DNA of 64,000 nucleotides from positions 186,001 to 250,000 of the forward strand of contig NZ_CP104040.1 in NCBI RefSeq assembly GCF_025152745.1, in the 5' to 3' direction. The stretch's first letter is position 1. Each line of letters starts with the position of its first letter. The notes under the pieces were generated by a model that saw only the letters and a list, made by a program, of their open reading frames with translations, was not told the DNA's origin and searched no databases. This document shows, in pieces, positions 49,866 to 59,400 of the stretch. This DNA is from Rhizobium sp. WSM4643 (GTDB lineage: Bacteria > Pseudomonadota > Alphaproteobacteria > Rhizobiales > Rhizobiaceae). Both the position numbers and the translations under genes were made by a program.

Positions 49866-52082
49866 ATGAGCACTTACACGAATTTCACGCTCGAAACCGA
49901 CGCTGACGGCATCGCTCTCGTCACCTGGGACATGCCCGGGAAATCGATGAACGTCTTCACCGCCGAGGTGATGGCCGAACTCGACGCCATCATCGACGCC
50001 ACGACCGCTGATGCCGCCATCAAGGGTGTCGTCGTCACCTCGGGCAAATCCTCCTTCTCCGGCGGCGCCGATCTGTCGATGATCAAGTCGATGTTCAGCT
50101 CCTATCAGGATGAGAAGGAAAAGAGCCCGCAAACGGCCGTGCAGACCCTCTTCGGTCTAGTCGGCCGCATGAGCGGTCTGTTCCGCAAGCTCGAAACATC
50201 GGGAAAGCCCTGGGTGTCCGCGATCAACGGTACCTGCATGGGCGGCGCCTTCGAACTGTCGCTCGCCTGCCACGGCCGCGTCGCCTCCAATGCCAAGAGC
50301 GTCAAGATCGCGCTGCCCGAAGTGAAGGTCGGTATCTTCCCCGGCGCCGGCGGCACGCAGCGTGTGCCGCGGCTGGCGAACGCCCAGGATGCGCTGCAGA
50401 TGATGACCACCGGCCAGTCGCTGACCGGCTCCCGCGCCAAGGCGATGAACCTCGTGCATCAGGTGGTCGAGCCGGATCAGCTGATCCCTGCTGCCAAGCA
50501 GATGATCAAGGATGGCCTGAAGCCGATCGCTCCATGGGACGAGAAGGGCTTTAAGGCGCCGGGCGGCGGCATCTGGACGCCGGCTTCCGCCCAGCTCTGG
50601 CCGGCAGCTCCGGCGATCCTGCGCCGGGAAACATCGGGCAATTATCCGGCAGCGCTTGCCATCCTGAAATGCGTCTACGAAGGCCTGCAGGTGCCGTTCG
50701 ACACCGGCCTGAAGATCGAGCAGCGTTACTTCACCGAGGTGCTGCAGACCCGCGAAGCCTTCTCGATGATCCGTTCGCTGTTCATCTCCATGCAGGAGCT
50801 CGGCAAGGGCGCCCGCCGCCCGGTAGGTCACGCGAAGACCGAGCTGAAACATATAGGCGTCGTCGGCGCCGGCTTCATGGGCGCCTCGATCGCTTATGTC
50901 ACCGCCGCCGCCGGCATTCCGGTGACGCTGATCGACCGCGATATCGAAGCGGCGATGAAGGGCAAGACCGTCTCGGAAGGCCTGGTCAAGGATTCTATCG
51001 GTAAGGGACGGCTTACGCAGGACGAGGCGGCTGCATTGCTCTCCCGCATCACGCCCTCGGCAGACTATGCCGACCTTGCCAATGCCGATCTCGTCATAGA
51101 GGCGGTTTTCGAGGATCGCGAGGTGAAGAAAGCGGTCATCGAGGCGGTCGAAGCGGTGTTGCCGGAAGGCGCGGTCTTCGCCTCCAACACCTCGACCCTG
51201 CCGATCTCAGGTCTCGCCAAGAATTCGAAACGCCCGGCCGATTTCATCGGCATCCACTTCTTCTCGCCTGTCGAGAAGATGATGCTGACCGAGGTCATCC
51301 TCGGAAGCGACACCGGCGACAGGGCGCTGGCCATCGCTCTTGATTATGTCGCAGCCATCAAGAAGACGCCGATCGTCGTCAACGACACCCGCGGCTTCTT
51401 CGTCAATCGTTGCGTGCTGCGCTACATGTCGGAAAGCTACGACATGCTGATCGAGGGTGTGCCGCCTGCCATGATCGAGAATGCAGCCAAGATGGCCGGC
51501 ATGCCGGTCGGTCCCTTGGCGCTCAACGACGAGGTCGCCATCGACCTCTCGCTGAAGATCCTCAAGGCGACGGTTGCCGATCTCGGCGAAAAGGCCATCG
51601 ACCCCAGGCATATGGAACTCATCTCCCGCATGGTGGAAAAGGAAGGCCGCTTCGGCCGCAAGAATTCCAAGGGCTTCTACGACTATCCGCCGAAACCGGC
51701 GAAGAAGTCCCTCTGGCCCGACCTCAAGACCTTCTACCCGCAGAAGCAGGCGGATGAGGTCGACGTCAACTTGCTGAAGCAACGATTCCTCGTCACCATC
51801 GCGCTGGAAGCCGCTCGCACGGTCGAGGAAGGCATCGTCACCGATCCGCGCGAAGCGGATGTCGGTTCGATCCTGGGCTTCGGCTTCGCGCCCTATACCG
51901 GCGGGGCGCTGAGCTATATCGATGGGATGGGCGCAAAGGCTTTCGTAGAATTGGCGGAAAAGTTAGCTGCTGCTTACGGAAGCCACTTCAAGCCGACGCC
52001 GCTGCTGAAGGACATGGCCGCCAAGGGCGAGACGTTCTACGGCCGGTTCGACCCCTATGCGAAGGTGGGGAAGGCGGCTTAG
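49866..52082 (+). CDS. fadJ: Bifunctional enoyl-CoA hydratase / 3-hydroxyacyl-CoA dehydrogenase (FadJ/FadB type)
   Basis: 738 residues. The N-terminal crotonase domain (MSTYTNFTLETDADGIALVTWDMPGKSMNVF; KSSFSGGADLSMI; INGTCMGGAFELSLACHGRVA; LPEVKVGIFPGAGGTQRVPR with two catalytic Glu) ends near 190. The NAD-binding 3HCDH domain starts at HIGVVGAGFMGASIAYVTAAAGIPVTLIDRD near 330 and contains NTSTLPIS, IGIHFFSPVEKMMLTEVI (catalytic His), and a C-terminal 3HCDH repeat. Hydrates and then oxidises the product of the acyl-CoA dehydrogenase. Third gene of the operon. Confidence 0.93.
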   Translation: MSTYTNFTLETDADGIALVTWDMPGKSMNVFTAEVMAELDAIIDATTADAAIKGVVVTSGKSSFSGGADLSMIKSMFSSYQDEKEKSPQTAVQTLFGLVGRMSGLFRKLETSGKPWVSAINGTCMGGAFELSLACHGRVASNAKSVKIALPEVKVGIFPGAGGTQRVPRLANAQDALQMMTTGQSLTGSRAKAMNLVHQVVEPDQLIPAAKQMIKDGLKPIAPWDEKGFKAPGGGIWTPASAQLWPAAPAILRRETSGNYPAALAILKCVYEGLQVPFDTGLKIEQRYFTEVLQTREAFSMIRSLFISMQELGKGARRPVGHAKTELKHIGVVGAGFMGASIAYVTAAAGIPVTLIDRDIEAAMKGKTVSEGLVKDSIGKGRLTQDEAAALLSRITPSADYADLANADLVIEAVFEDREVKKAVIEAVEAVLPEGAVFASNTSTLPISGLAKNSKRPADFIGIHFFSPVEKMMLTEVILGSDTGDRALAIALDYVAAIKKTPIVVNDTRGFFVNRCVLRYMSESYDMLIEGVPPAMIENAAKMAGMPVGPLALNDEVAIDLSLKILKATVADLGEKAIDPRHMELISRMVEKEGRFGRKNSKGFYDYPPKPAKKSLWPDLKTFYPQKQADEVDVNLLKQRFLVTIALEAARTVEEGIVTDPREADVGSILGFGFAPYTGGALSYIDGMGAKAFVELAEKLAAAYGSHFKPTPLLKDMAAKGETFYGRFDPYAKVGKAA

Positions 52083-52090
52083 GTCTCTGT

Positions 52091-52148
52091 ATCGTGCCGC
52101 AACGCCCCCCTCTGCCCTGCCGGGCCCGGGGGGCGGCCACGGCACGAC
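52091..52148. repeat. Deletion derivative of the MITE-like element (ends only)
   Basis: ATCGTGCCG ... CCCCCCTCTGCCCTGCCGGGC joined directly to CCGGGGGGCGGCCACGGCACGAC. The outer bases match both ends of the full copy at 52751-52949, with the core missing. It is a near-perfect hairpin right after the FadJ-like gene and could terminate the operon. Confidence 0.65.
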
Positions 52149-52377
52149 ATTCAAGAATTATTCGACTTCACCTCGCCAGCTGAATTCGCCTTTCCCTCGC
52201 TGCGGCCTTGTCACCGACACAATTTCCGATTACATGTGCGCGCATCGATCTTGCTAGATGAACTTTGAAACGGCCTCGCGTCGTTCCTGGCGAACTTCCT
52301 CCAAAATCGGTTTTCATCGCCGCTTGGCATTTATCCGAGCTGCAATCTTTAATGAACGATTCGAAAAGGATATCGTC
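52149..52377. other. Upstream region and long leader of the cold-shock gene
   Basis: 229 bases without a gene, AT-richer than flanks. Long untranslated leaders are characteristic of csp genes, where they fold differently in the cold; the sequence permits this, but I did not establish a specific fold. Confidence 0.4.
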
Positions 52378-52587
52378 ATGAGCACAGGTACCGTAAAGTG
52401 GTTCAACGCAACCAAGGGCTTCGGCTTCATTCAGCCGGATGACGGCGCAGCCGACGTTTTCGTCCACATCTCCGCCGTTGAACGCGCTGGCATGCGCGAT
52501 CTCAAGGATGGCCAGAAGCTGTCTTACGAGCTCGTCCGCGACAACAAGTCCGGCAAGATGTCGGCAGACCGCCTCCAGGCGGCCTGA
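52378..52587 (+). CDS. Cold-shock domain protein
   Basis: 69 residues, a single CSD. RNP1 (KGFGFIQP) and RNP2 (VFVHISAV) are intact within [38 protein letters not shown]. Binds single-stranded RNA/DNA as an RNA chaperone. One of several paralogues usual in rhizobia; the family name (csp) is clear, the number is not. Monocistronic with a strong terminator 77 bases after the stop. Confidence 0.95.
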   Translation: MSTGTVKWFNATKGFGFIQPDDGAADVFVHISAVERAGMRDLKDGQKLSYELVRDNKSGKMSADRLQAA

Positions 52588-52663
52588 GCCTTCAAGGCTC
52601 TAAATATCATCTCCGGATCGTGACCACGGATGTACTGGCACGGTTCGTTGAGATAGCAGGGAA

Positions 52664-52688
52664 GGTCGGGTTCACCCGGCCTTTTTTT
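52664..52688 (+). terminator. Intrinsic terminator of the cold-shock gene
   Basis: GGTCGGG (52664-52670), loop TTCA, CCCGGCC (52675-52681), then seven T (52682-52688). Stem of seven pairs including one G-T. A smaller palindrome GAGCCTTCAAGGCTC (52587-52601) directly after the stop may stabilise the 3' end. Confidence 0.88.
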
Positions 52689-52750
52689 GTATCTGGTTGG
52701 CTGATGTTGTGCCCGATTGGCGGAGTAGCCGGCATCGCCTTGGCGCATAG

Positions 52751-52949
52751 GTCGTGCCGTGTAAGCCCCCCTCTGCCCTGCCGGGCATCTCCCCCACAGG
52801 TGGGGAGATCGGCTGGGCGCACCGGCTTCCCCAAACAATTTTCGATCAGCACGACGAAACGATAGATGGATACGAAGTTCAAGCCGCTTGTGATCTCCCC
52901 ACCTGTGGGGGATGCCCGGCAGGGCAGAGGGGGGCGGCCACGGCACGAC
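52751..52949. repeat. MITE-like element with long terminal inverted repeats (copy 2)
   Basis: Outer ends GTCGTGCCGTG (52751) and CGGCACGAC (to 52949). Inside, the arm CCCCTCTGCCCTGCCGGGCA to CAGGTGGGGAGATC (about 52769-52811) reappears inverted at about 52891-52935. The core matches copy 1 (36108-36288) in reverse orientation, e.g. GGTTTCCCC-type segment GGCTTCCCCAAACAA and GATGGATACGAAGTTCAAGC. No frame of interest inside. Confidence 0.75.
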
Positions 52950-53023
52950 CTCAAAGAATCTTTCGTGTCGCCAAGCCGAGAGCGTCACCGGCGACAACGA
53001 GCCCCGCAACACAAGTAAGTCGT

Positions 53024-53467
53024 TCAGCCTCCTGCCGCCTCGCTAGCCTCCAGCATCTCCATGACCCGCGCCATCACCGCCCGCGCCGCATCGAGTTCTG
53101 CTGACGTAAATGCAGCCCCCAGCTCGTCGGCCCAACCGGCTTGCGCGGTCTCAATGACACCGAGCCGCGCCGCCCCTTCTTCCGTCAGCCGCACCAGCTT
53201 GGCGCGCTGGTGCTGCGGGTTGTCGGCATAGGCGATCAGCCCTTCGCTCTCCAGCACGTCCGCAAGCCGCTGCACGCCCTGGCGGGCGACGCCGAGCGCG
53301 CGGGCAATCTGCGCCACCGACATGCCGCCGCGTCGCGCCGCCGCCAGCACCTGCCAGCGCGCGCTCGTCTGTCCTGCCGGCTTTGCCAGCCGGTCGCCGG
53401 CGGTCGCCAGATGGCCGGCGAGGCGAAGGGCGGTGATCGCGAAAGCGGAAAAAGCGTCCCCCTCCAT
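53024..53467 (-). CDS. MarR-family transcriptional regulator
   Basis: 147 residues from ATG 53467 (CCGGAGCGG upstream). Winged helix: TSARWQVLAAARRGGMSVAQIARALGVARQGVQRLADVLESEGLIAYADNPQHQRAKLVRLTEEG, the recognition helix and wing of MarR proteins. Divergent from a GFA-family gene, and two near-identical palindromes between them are probable operators, so it likely represses itself and that gene. Effector unknown. Confidence 0.88.
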   Translation of the reverse strand: MEGDAFSAFAITALRLAGHLATAGDRLAKPAGQTSARWQVLAAARRGGMSVAQIARALGVARQGVQRLADVLESEGLIAYADNPQHQRAKLVRLTEEGAARLGVIETAQAGWADELGAAFTSAELDAARAVMARVMEMLEASEAAGG

Positions 53468-53491
53468 CGTCCGCTCCGGTCGTTTTTGTTT

Positions 53492-53541
53492 GACAACATG
53501 TTGTCGATTCTGTATCTCATCCATAACGACAACATATTGTC
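53492..53541. promoter_or_regulatory. Twin MarR operators in the divergent promoter
   Basis: GACAACATGTTGTC (53492-53505) is a perfect 14-base palindrome. GACAACATATTGTC (53528-53541) differs by one base. Centres are 36 bases apart, between the MarR gene and the GFA gene and close to both starts. Size and symmetry fit MarR dimers. Confidence 0.82.
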
Positions 53542-53582
53542 ATATGCGGAAACTGAAGGCAACGCCGAAGGAGGAGAGCACC

Positions 53583-53987
53583 GTGAAGAAAACCTACAAG
53601 GGAAGCTGCCATTGCGGCAAAGTGCACTACGAGGTGGACATGGACCTCGAGGAGGGCACCGGCCGCTGCAATTGTTCGATCTGCGCCAAGCGCCGCTATT
53701 GGGGCGCCAACGTCAAGCCGGAGGATTTTCGACTGATGTGCGACCAGGCGGAAACGTCCGACTATCAATTCAATACCATGAGCGGTCATCATCGCTTCTG
53801 TTGCACCTGCGGTGTGCCGGCCTATGGCGACGGTTATGTCGAAGCGATCGGCGGCGCCTATGTCTCGATCAACATCGCCTGCCTCGATGATATCAGCCCC
53901 GAGGAACTGGCAGCACTGCCTATCCGTTATGCCGACGGCAGGCACGATGCCTGGTGGAACGAACCGGCAGTGACGAGGTATCTCTGA
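53583..53987 (+). CDS. GFA-family zinc protein (glutathione-dependent formaldehyde-activating-like)
   Basis: 134 residues from GTG 53583, preceded by GAAGGAGGA; the in-frame ATG at 53544 lies in the operator and is less likely. Zinc ligands of the GFA fold are all present: YKGSCHCGKVHYEV, CNCSICAKR and FCCTCGVPAYG. Members bind glutathione adducts or act on small aldehydes/thiols, and the real substrate is often unknown. Divergent to, and probably repressed by, the adjacent MarR protein. Confidence 0.88.
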   Translation: MKKTYKGSCHCGKVHYEVDMDLEEGTGRCNCSICAKRRYWGANVKPEDFRLMCDQAETSDYQFNTMSGHHRFCCTCGVPAYGDGYVEAIGGAYVSINIACLDDISPEELAALPIRYADGRHDAWWNEPAVTRYL

Positions 53988-54079
53988 CGCAATTCCAAAA
54001 GTGCGCAGCGGTTCTATCGCTGATGTCGGAACGTCGTCCTCCCTTCGTCCTCTGTCCATAACGGAGAAGGAGAACGATC

Positions 54080-54523
54080 GTGAAAGACGAAGCGAACGCC
54101 AGGATCGAGGAAGAGGCGATCATCGCCATGCTGATGATGCGCGCCAAGGCGCTGGGCGAAAAAAACGCCAAGGATGCGCTTTCCTACGAGACCGAGGATG
54201 AGGTCGAGTTTTCGCTGGCGCCGCCGCTTGTCTACTACGGCAAGGACGAGGCGGGCCTGCAGGCCTGGTTCGATACCTGGGAAGGCCCGATCGGCGGCGA
54301 TGTGCGCGATGCCAGGCTGACGGTTGGCGAAGATGTTGCTTTCTGGAGCGGCCTGACGCGCATGACCGGGACCAAGACCGACGGCACTGCCGTCGATCTC
54401 TGGTTCCGCCAGACCCTCGGCCTCGTCAAGCAGGATGGCCGCTGGCTGGTTGCCCATCAGCACGCCTCGGTGCCCTTCGCCATGGACGGCAGCGGCCGGG
54501 CGCTGCTCGATCTCAATCCGTGA
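54080..54523 (+). CDS. SnoaL/NTF2-like fold protein
   Basis: 147 residues from GTG 54080 with GAAGGAGA upstream. Pattern of the YybH/SgcJ branch of the NTF2-like superfamily: EEEAIIAMLMMRAKALGEKNAKDALSYETEDEVEFSLAPPL, then WSGLTRMTGTKTDGTAVDLWFRQTLGLVKQDGRWLVAHQHASVPF. Small cone-shaped ligand-binding domain, cytoplasmic. Role unknown. It starts 92 bases after the GFA gene on the same strand and could share its transcript. Confidence 0.8.
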   Translation: MKDEANARIEEEAIIAMLMMRAKALGEKNAKDALSYETEDEVEFSLAPPLVYYGKDEAGLQAWFDTWEGPIGGDVRDARLTVGEDVAFWSGLTRMTGTKTDGTAVDLWFRQTLGLVKQDGRWLVAHQHASVPFAMDGSGRALLDLNP

Positions 54524-54529
54524 AGACTG

Positions 54530-55732
54530 TCAGGCAGCACTCCCCGCGACCTTCCGCCGGTCGGCGCGAATGCTCACCATTCCGACGCCCATCAAAAGCA
54601 GGATCGCCGTCGCATAGATATCCGTCGTCAATGCGTAACCGGCCGATTTTGCCAGGAACCCGGCCAGGATCGCCGGCAGGCTGAAGGCGAGGTAGCTCTG
54701 GACGTAGAAGGCCGACACCAGCCCTGCCCGCTCGTCCGGTTTGGCGAGCGGCATGATGGTGCCGATCGAACCGAGGAAATTGGTGCCGAAACCGGCGCCG
54801 GTGAAAATCGTGCCGATCAGCAGCAGCGGCACATTGGCGAGATGCACGCCGGCAACGACGGTCAGGATACCGAGCGTCTTGGCCGACACGCCGAAAGCAA
54901 GATTGGCCGAGGCCGTCTTGCTGCGCCTGAGATAGACGGCGATCGCTCCGCTCACCATCAGTGCGGTGACGACGGCCCCGCCCGTTAGCGGCGCCCGGCT
55001 ACCGGTCGTGGTGGCGACCAGGGACGGGACCAGCGAAAGATAAAAGCCGGCAAGCGTCCAGTTGGCGATGTTGATCGGTGTCACCAGCGAGAGCGGTCGC
55101 TTCACCTGCTGGGGAATGGTGACCCGCGGTATCAGCGAGCCGAGCGCGCCCGGCCGCGTGCCGCCGGTCTCGTGCGTCAGCCAGATGACCGCTGCCTGCA
55201 GCGTGAAGGCGACGAGCAGCAGCGCATAGATCAGATGCATCGGGAAGGGGCCGTATTGGATCAAGGCACTGGTGCCGACAGCGCCCACCGCCATGCCGGA
55301 AAGCGGTGCGATCGAGTTGACGATCTGTCCCTTTGCCCGGTCGACATCGACGAGCGCCGCCCCGAGCGAGGCACCAGCAATTCCCGTTGCCAGCCCCTGC
55401 ACGATCCGTGCCGCGATCAGCCAGCCGGGACCGCTTGCGACGACGAAGAGCGCCATGGCGACGATTTCGAGCACAAGGGCGAAGAAGATCACCGGCTTGC
55501 GGCCGAGATGGTCGGAGATCGAACCGGCGGTCAGCAACGCCGCCAGCAGCGCGAAGGCGTAGACCGCGAAAATCACCGTGATCAGCACCGGCGAGACGGA
55601 GAAGTTTTCCTGATAGATCCGGTAGAGCGGCGTCGGCGCCGCGGAGGCGCCGAAGAAGGTGGCAAGCGTCAGCGCATGAAAGCCGATCGAAGGGCGCGGC
55701 GAATTCTCGGTGGATTTGGCTGCGACGAACAT
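54530..55732 (-). CDS. MFS transporter, drug/metabolite exporter type
   Basis: 400 residues, 12 predicted spans; ATG 55732 follows AAGGAG. MFS signatures: LTAGSISDHLGRKPVIFFALVLEIVAM (motif A between spans 2 and 3), GWLIAARIVQGLATGIAGASLGAALVDV, and IFTGAGFGTNFLGSIGTIMPLAKPDERAGLVSAFYV in the second half. Typical of small-molecule exporters. Divergent from a TetR-family gene with a palindrome between, so repressor-controlled efflux is likely. Substrate unknown. Confidence 0.88.
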   Translation of the reverse strand: MFVAAKSTENSPRPSIGFHALTLATFFGASAAPTPLYRIYQENFSVSPVLITVIFAVYAFALLAALLTAGSISDHLGRKPVIFFALVLEIVAMALFVVASGPGWLIAARIVQGLATGIAGASLGAALVDVDRAKGQIVNSIAPLSGMAVGAVGTSALIQYGPFPMHLIYALLLVAFTLQAAVIWLTHETGGTRPGALGSLIPRVTIPQQVKRPLSLVTPINIANWTLAGFYLSLVPSLVATTTGSRAPLTGGAVVTALMVSGAIAVYLRRSKTASANLAFGVSAKTLGILTVVAGVHLANVPLLLIGTIFTGAGFGTNFLGSIGTIMPLAKPDERAGLVSAFYVQSYLAFSLPAILAGFLAKSAGYALTTDIYATAILLLMGVGMVSIRADRRKVAGSAA

Positions 55733-55746
55733 ATATAAGCTCCTTA

Positions 55747-55769
55747 AAGCTAAGTCGTTGCGTTAGCTT
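55747..55769. promoter_or_regulatory. Candidate TetR operator between exporter and regulator
   Basis: AAGCTAA (55747-55753) faces TTAGCTT (55763-55769) with a nine-base spacer, 15 bases from the exporter start and 101 from the tetR start. Placed to block the exporter promoter. Confidence 0.65.
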
Positions 55770-55869
55770 ATGTAGAGCAGCCATCTCGTAAAAGCAAATT
55801 CTTTGCATTAATAGGTCTGTCAAAGATTTTGAACCATCGGCGTCAAGGAGAGAAAGTCGGGTTGCCCGC

Positions 55870-56427
55870 ATGACAGTGAAAGAGAATCTCCGTCCGGGCG
55901 GCAGAAGCGCCCGGGTTCAGGCATCGGTGCACAAGGCGGTTCGTGAGCTGATGACCGAGATGAGCCGCGCCGAGGTGACGATCCCCCTGATCGCCGGCAA
56001 GGCGGGGGTGACGCCATCGACCATCTATCGCCGCTGGGGCGACCTGCAGGAGCTTTTCGCCGATGTCGCCGTCGATCGGCTGCGCCCGGATATGCAGCCG
56101 GTCGATGCCGGCAGTGGCAAGGCCGATCTCGAAGCCTGGGCCGAGCAATATGCCGAGGAAATGTCCTCCGGCCCGGGCCGCGAGATGATCCGCGACGTGC
56201 TGGCGGCGCAGGCGGGCGCAAATGCCTGCAAATGCGCTGAATTTACCCGCCAGCAGATCGGCGTCATCGCCGAGAGGGCAAAGGCCCGCGGCGAGATCTT
56301 TCCGGATGTCGATCGCGTCATGGACCAGGTCGTGGCGCCGATCATGTACCGCATCCTGTTCGCTGACGTGCCGGATGCAGCGCGCGTGCGCGATCTGGTC
56401 GCCCGTGTCATGGGCGCGACGGACTGA
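55870..56427 (+). CDS. TetR-family transcriptional regulator
   Basis: 185 residues. N-terminal HTH: VRELMTEMSRAEVTIPLIAGKAGVTPSTIYRRWGDLQELFADVAVDRL (about 20-66). The C-terminal ligand domain contains DLEAWAEQYAEEMSSGPGREMIRDVLAAQAGANACK and belongs to the TetR_C-type helical class. Adjacent and divergent to the MFS exporter, presumably its repressor released by a transported compound (inference). Confidence 0.9.
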   Translation: MTVKENLRPGGRSARVQASVHKAVRELMTEMSRAEVTIPLIAGKAGVTPSTIYRRWGDLQELFADVAVDRLRPDMQPVDAGSGKADLEAWAEQYAEEMSSGPGREMIRDVLAAQAGANACKCAEFTRQQIGVIAERAKARGEIFPDVDRVMDQVVAPIMYRILFADVPDAARVRDLVARVMGATD

Positions 56428-56436
56428 GCGGATCTC

Positions 56437-59400
56437 TTACTCCGCGGCGGCGCGCTTGAGGCCGGAAATCTGGGTGATATAGGCGCGCAGTGCTGCCGGC
56501 CGCACCGGCTTGTGCTGAACGGCGATGCCGTATCGCTCGGCCTCGCTGCGCACCTCCGGCGTGCGGTCGGCCGTGATCAGCAAAGCGGGAATATCGGCGC
56601 CGAATTGCCGGCGCAGATGCAGGATAGCGGCAATGCCGGTGCCGTCGCCGAGGTGATAATCGGCGATGACGATATCTGGCGGTCCGTCCCGACCGTCGCT
56701 TGATATCACGTCGGCGAGACAATCCAGCGCCGCCACCTCGCAGCCCCAGCCGCTGATCAAGAGCCGCATGCCCTCGAGGATCTTCGGCTCGTTGTCGATG
56801 CAGAGGATTTTCAGCCCGCTCAGCGGTTGCCCTGGACGGTCGGCGGGCGTGATGGCCGCTGTGGCCTCGGCCGGGCGCGAGACGTCGAGTGGCATGGCGA
56901 TTCGGAATTCCGTGCCCCTGCCATGCGTCGAGTGCAGCTCGACCGGGTGGTTGAGCACGCGGGCGATGCGGTCGACGATCGAAAGGCCGAGCCCGAGGCC
57001 GGAGGCGGTTTTCGCGCCCTCGTCCAGCCGCGCGAATTCCTTGAACACGGTGCGGAATTTCGATGGCGGAATGCCGATGCCTGAATCGATCACCTGGATG
57101 ATCACCTGGTTGCCGCGCCGCCGCGCGCCGACCAGCACCTTGCCGCTGATCGTGTATTTGATGGCGTTGGAAACGAGGTTCTGCACCAGCCGGCGCAGCA
57201 GGTTGGGATCGGAGCGGACCCTGAGCGACGTCGGCATGACCACCAGCTTAAGCCGCTTTTCGCGGGCGATCGGCGCAAAATCGGTCTCGATACGCTTCAG
57301 CAGGTCGGAGAGCGCGACGGAGGCGAGCCGCGGCCGCATGGCGCCGGTATCGAGCCTGGAGATATCGAGCACCGCGCCGAGAATGGTCTCGACCGATTCC
57401 AGCGCGGAATCGATGTTGCGCACGATCAGGCTGTTGTCGGATTGCGCCATGCGCTCGACCAGCGCCGAGGAATAGAGCCTGGCTGCATTGAGCGGCTGCA
57501 GGATATCGTGGCCGGCGGCGGCAAAAAAGCGTGTCTTGCCGATATTCGCCTCGTCGGCAGCGGCGCGTGCCTCGCCGAGTTCGTGGTTGACGCGGGTAAG
57601 CTCGGCCGTACGTTCGGCAACGCGCTGCTCCAGAGTCTCGTTCGCCTGTTTCAGCGCCTGGTCGGCACTCACGCGCTGGGTGATGTCGGTGAAGGTGGCG
57701 ACGATGCCCTTGTCGGGCATGGCATTGGAACGCACCTCGATGATCCGCTCGCCGCCGCCGAGCACCAGCGAAAAGGGTTTGTCGAGCGTCAGGAAATGTC
57801 GCACCGTCTGGCTAAGATCGCCGGGCGCGATGTCGCCGCGCTGGCTGAGCGTAGTGACGATATCGGACAGGGGAAAACCGACCTGGCCGGCACTTTCCGG
57901 CAGATCCAGCAATTGCCGGAAGCGCCGGTTCCAGATCGTTAGCCGGTTGGAACTGTCGAAGACCGCAATGCCCTGGTCCATCTGCGAAAGTGCCGTCTGT
58001 AGCATGTCCTGATTATATTGCAGCGCCTCGCTCGCCTGGTCGAGCAGCCAGGCGGTGTCGGAAGAAGCATCCTCGATCTTCTGCAGGATCAATGACAGCA
58101 CCAGCCGGGCCGAAGATGAGCCGATGGCGCTGCCGAGCAGCTGTTCGCTGAAGTGGATGAGCGCCATGTCTGCCGGCTGCTCGTCTTCGAGCTTGCGGCC
58201 GGAGCTCTGTTCGTAGGTCGTCAACGAGCGCTGCATGCGCTCTTCGCCGAGATAGCGCGAGATCGCCGCCTTGAGATCGCCGACGCTGATGCGGGTCTTC
58301 CAGCCGCGCGTGGCAAATTGCGAGCGCGAATGCCGCTTGACGAAGATGCCGGCCTGGATGCGCTCCAGCGGCCTGGCGTTGCGGGTGATCGAGCCGACAA
58401 TAAAGAAGGCGGTGTTGACGAGCAGGCTCATCGCTGTCGTATTGACCAGCGGATCGGCGTCGGCTGCGGTGAACAATGTCGTGCCGGGGAAGATGAAGCC
58501 GAGCACGGCGCTCGCCACATAGGAATAATCGGGGCCGCCGAGCGAGGGCAGGAACAGCAGGTAGATCCAGATGACGAAACCCGAGGTCAGTCCGAGGATC
58601 GCGCCGCGCGCGTTCGCCCGCCGCCAGACCAGCCCACCGAATAGCGCTGGGGCGATTTGCGCGATCGCGGCAAAGGAAAGAAGGCCGATCGAGGCAAGGC
58701 CGGCAGTGCTGTCGGTCGAACGGTAATAGGCGTAGCCGAACAGCAACACAGCGAAAATGGCGCTGCGGCGGATGTTGAGCAGTGTCTTGGCGAAATTGTC
58801 GCGCTGGCTGGCGCGGCCGGCGAGTTTGCGCCTGAGGAAGATCGGCATGATGATGTCGTTCGACACCATGATCGACAGCGCGACGGAATCGACGATGACC
58901 ATCGCCGTTGCCGCGGAGAAACCGCCGATGAAGATGATCAGTGAAATCAGAGGCATCTGGCCGGCAAGCGGCAGCGACAGCATGTAGAAATCGGCATTGC
59001 CGCTGCCGCCGAAGGTCAGCAGCCCGCCGATCGCCACCGGCAGCACGAAGAGATTGATCGATATGAGATAGGTGGGAAACAGGAAGCCCGCGAGTTTCAG
59101 CTGTTTCGGGGTTCGGTTTTCGACGACCGTCACGTGGAATTGCCGCGGCAGCAGGATGATCGCAAAGGCCGACAATAGGATCAGGGTGATCCAGCGGCTG
59201 ATCGGCGTATGGTAGCTGAGCGCCGACATGACCAGTTCATTGTCGACGGTCTTGCGCCAGAGGTCGGTCGGGCCATCGAAGAGAAACCAGATGACGCAGA
59301 CGCCGGCCGTCAGGAAGGCGACGAGCTTGACTACCGATTCCATCGAGACGGCGAGGATCAGGCCATCCTGATGCTCCGTCGCATCCGTATGCCGCGTGCC

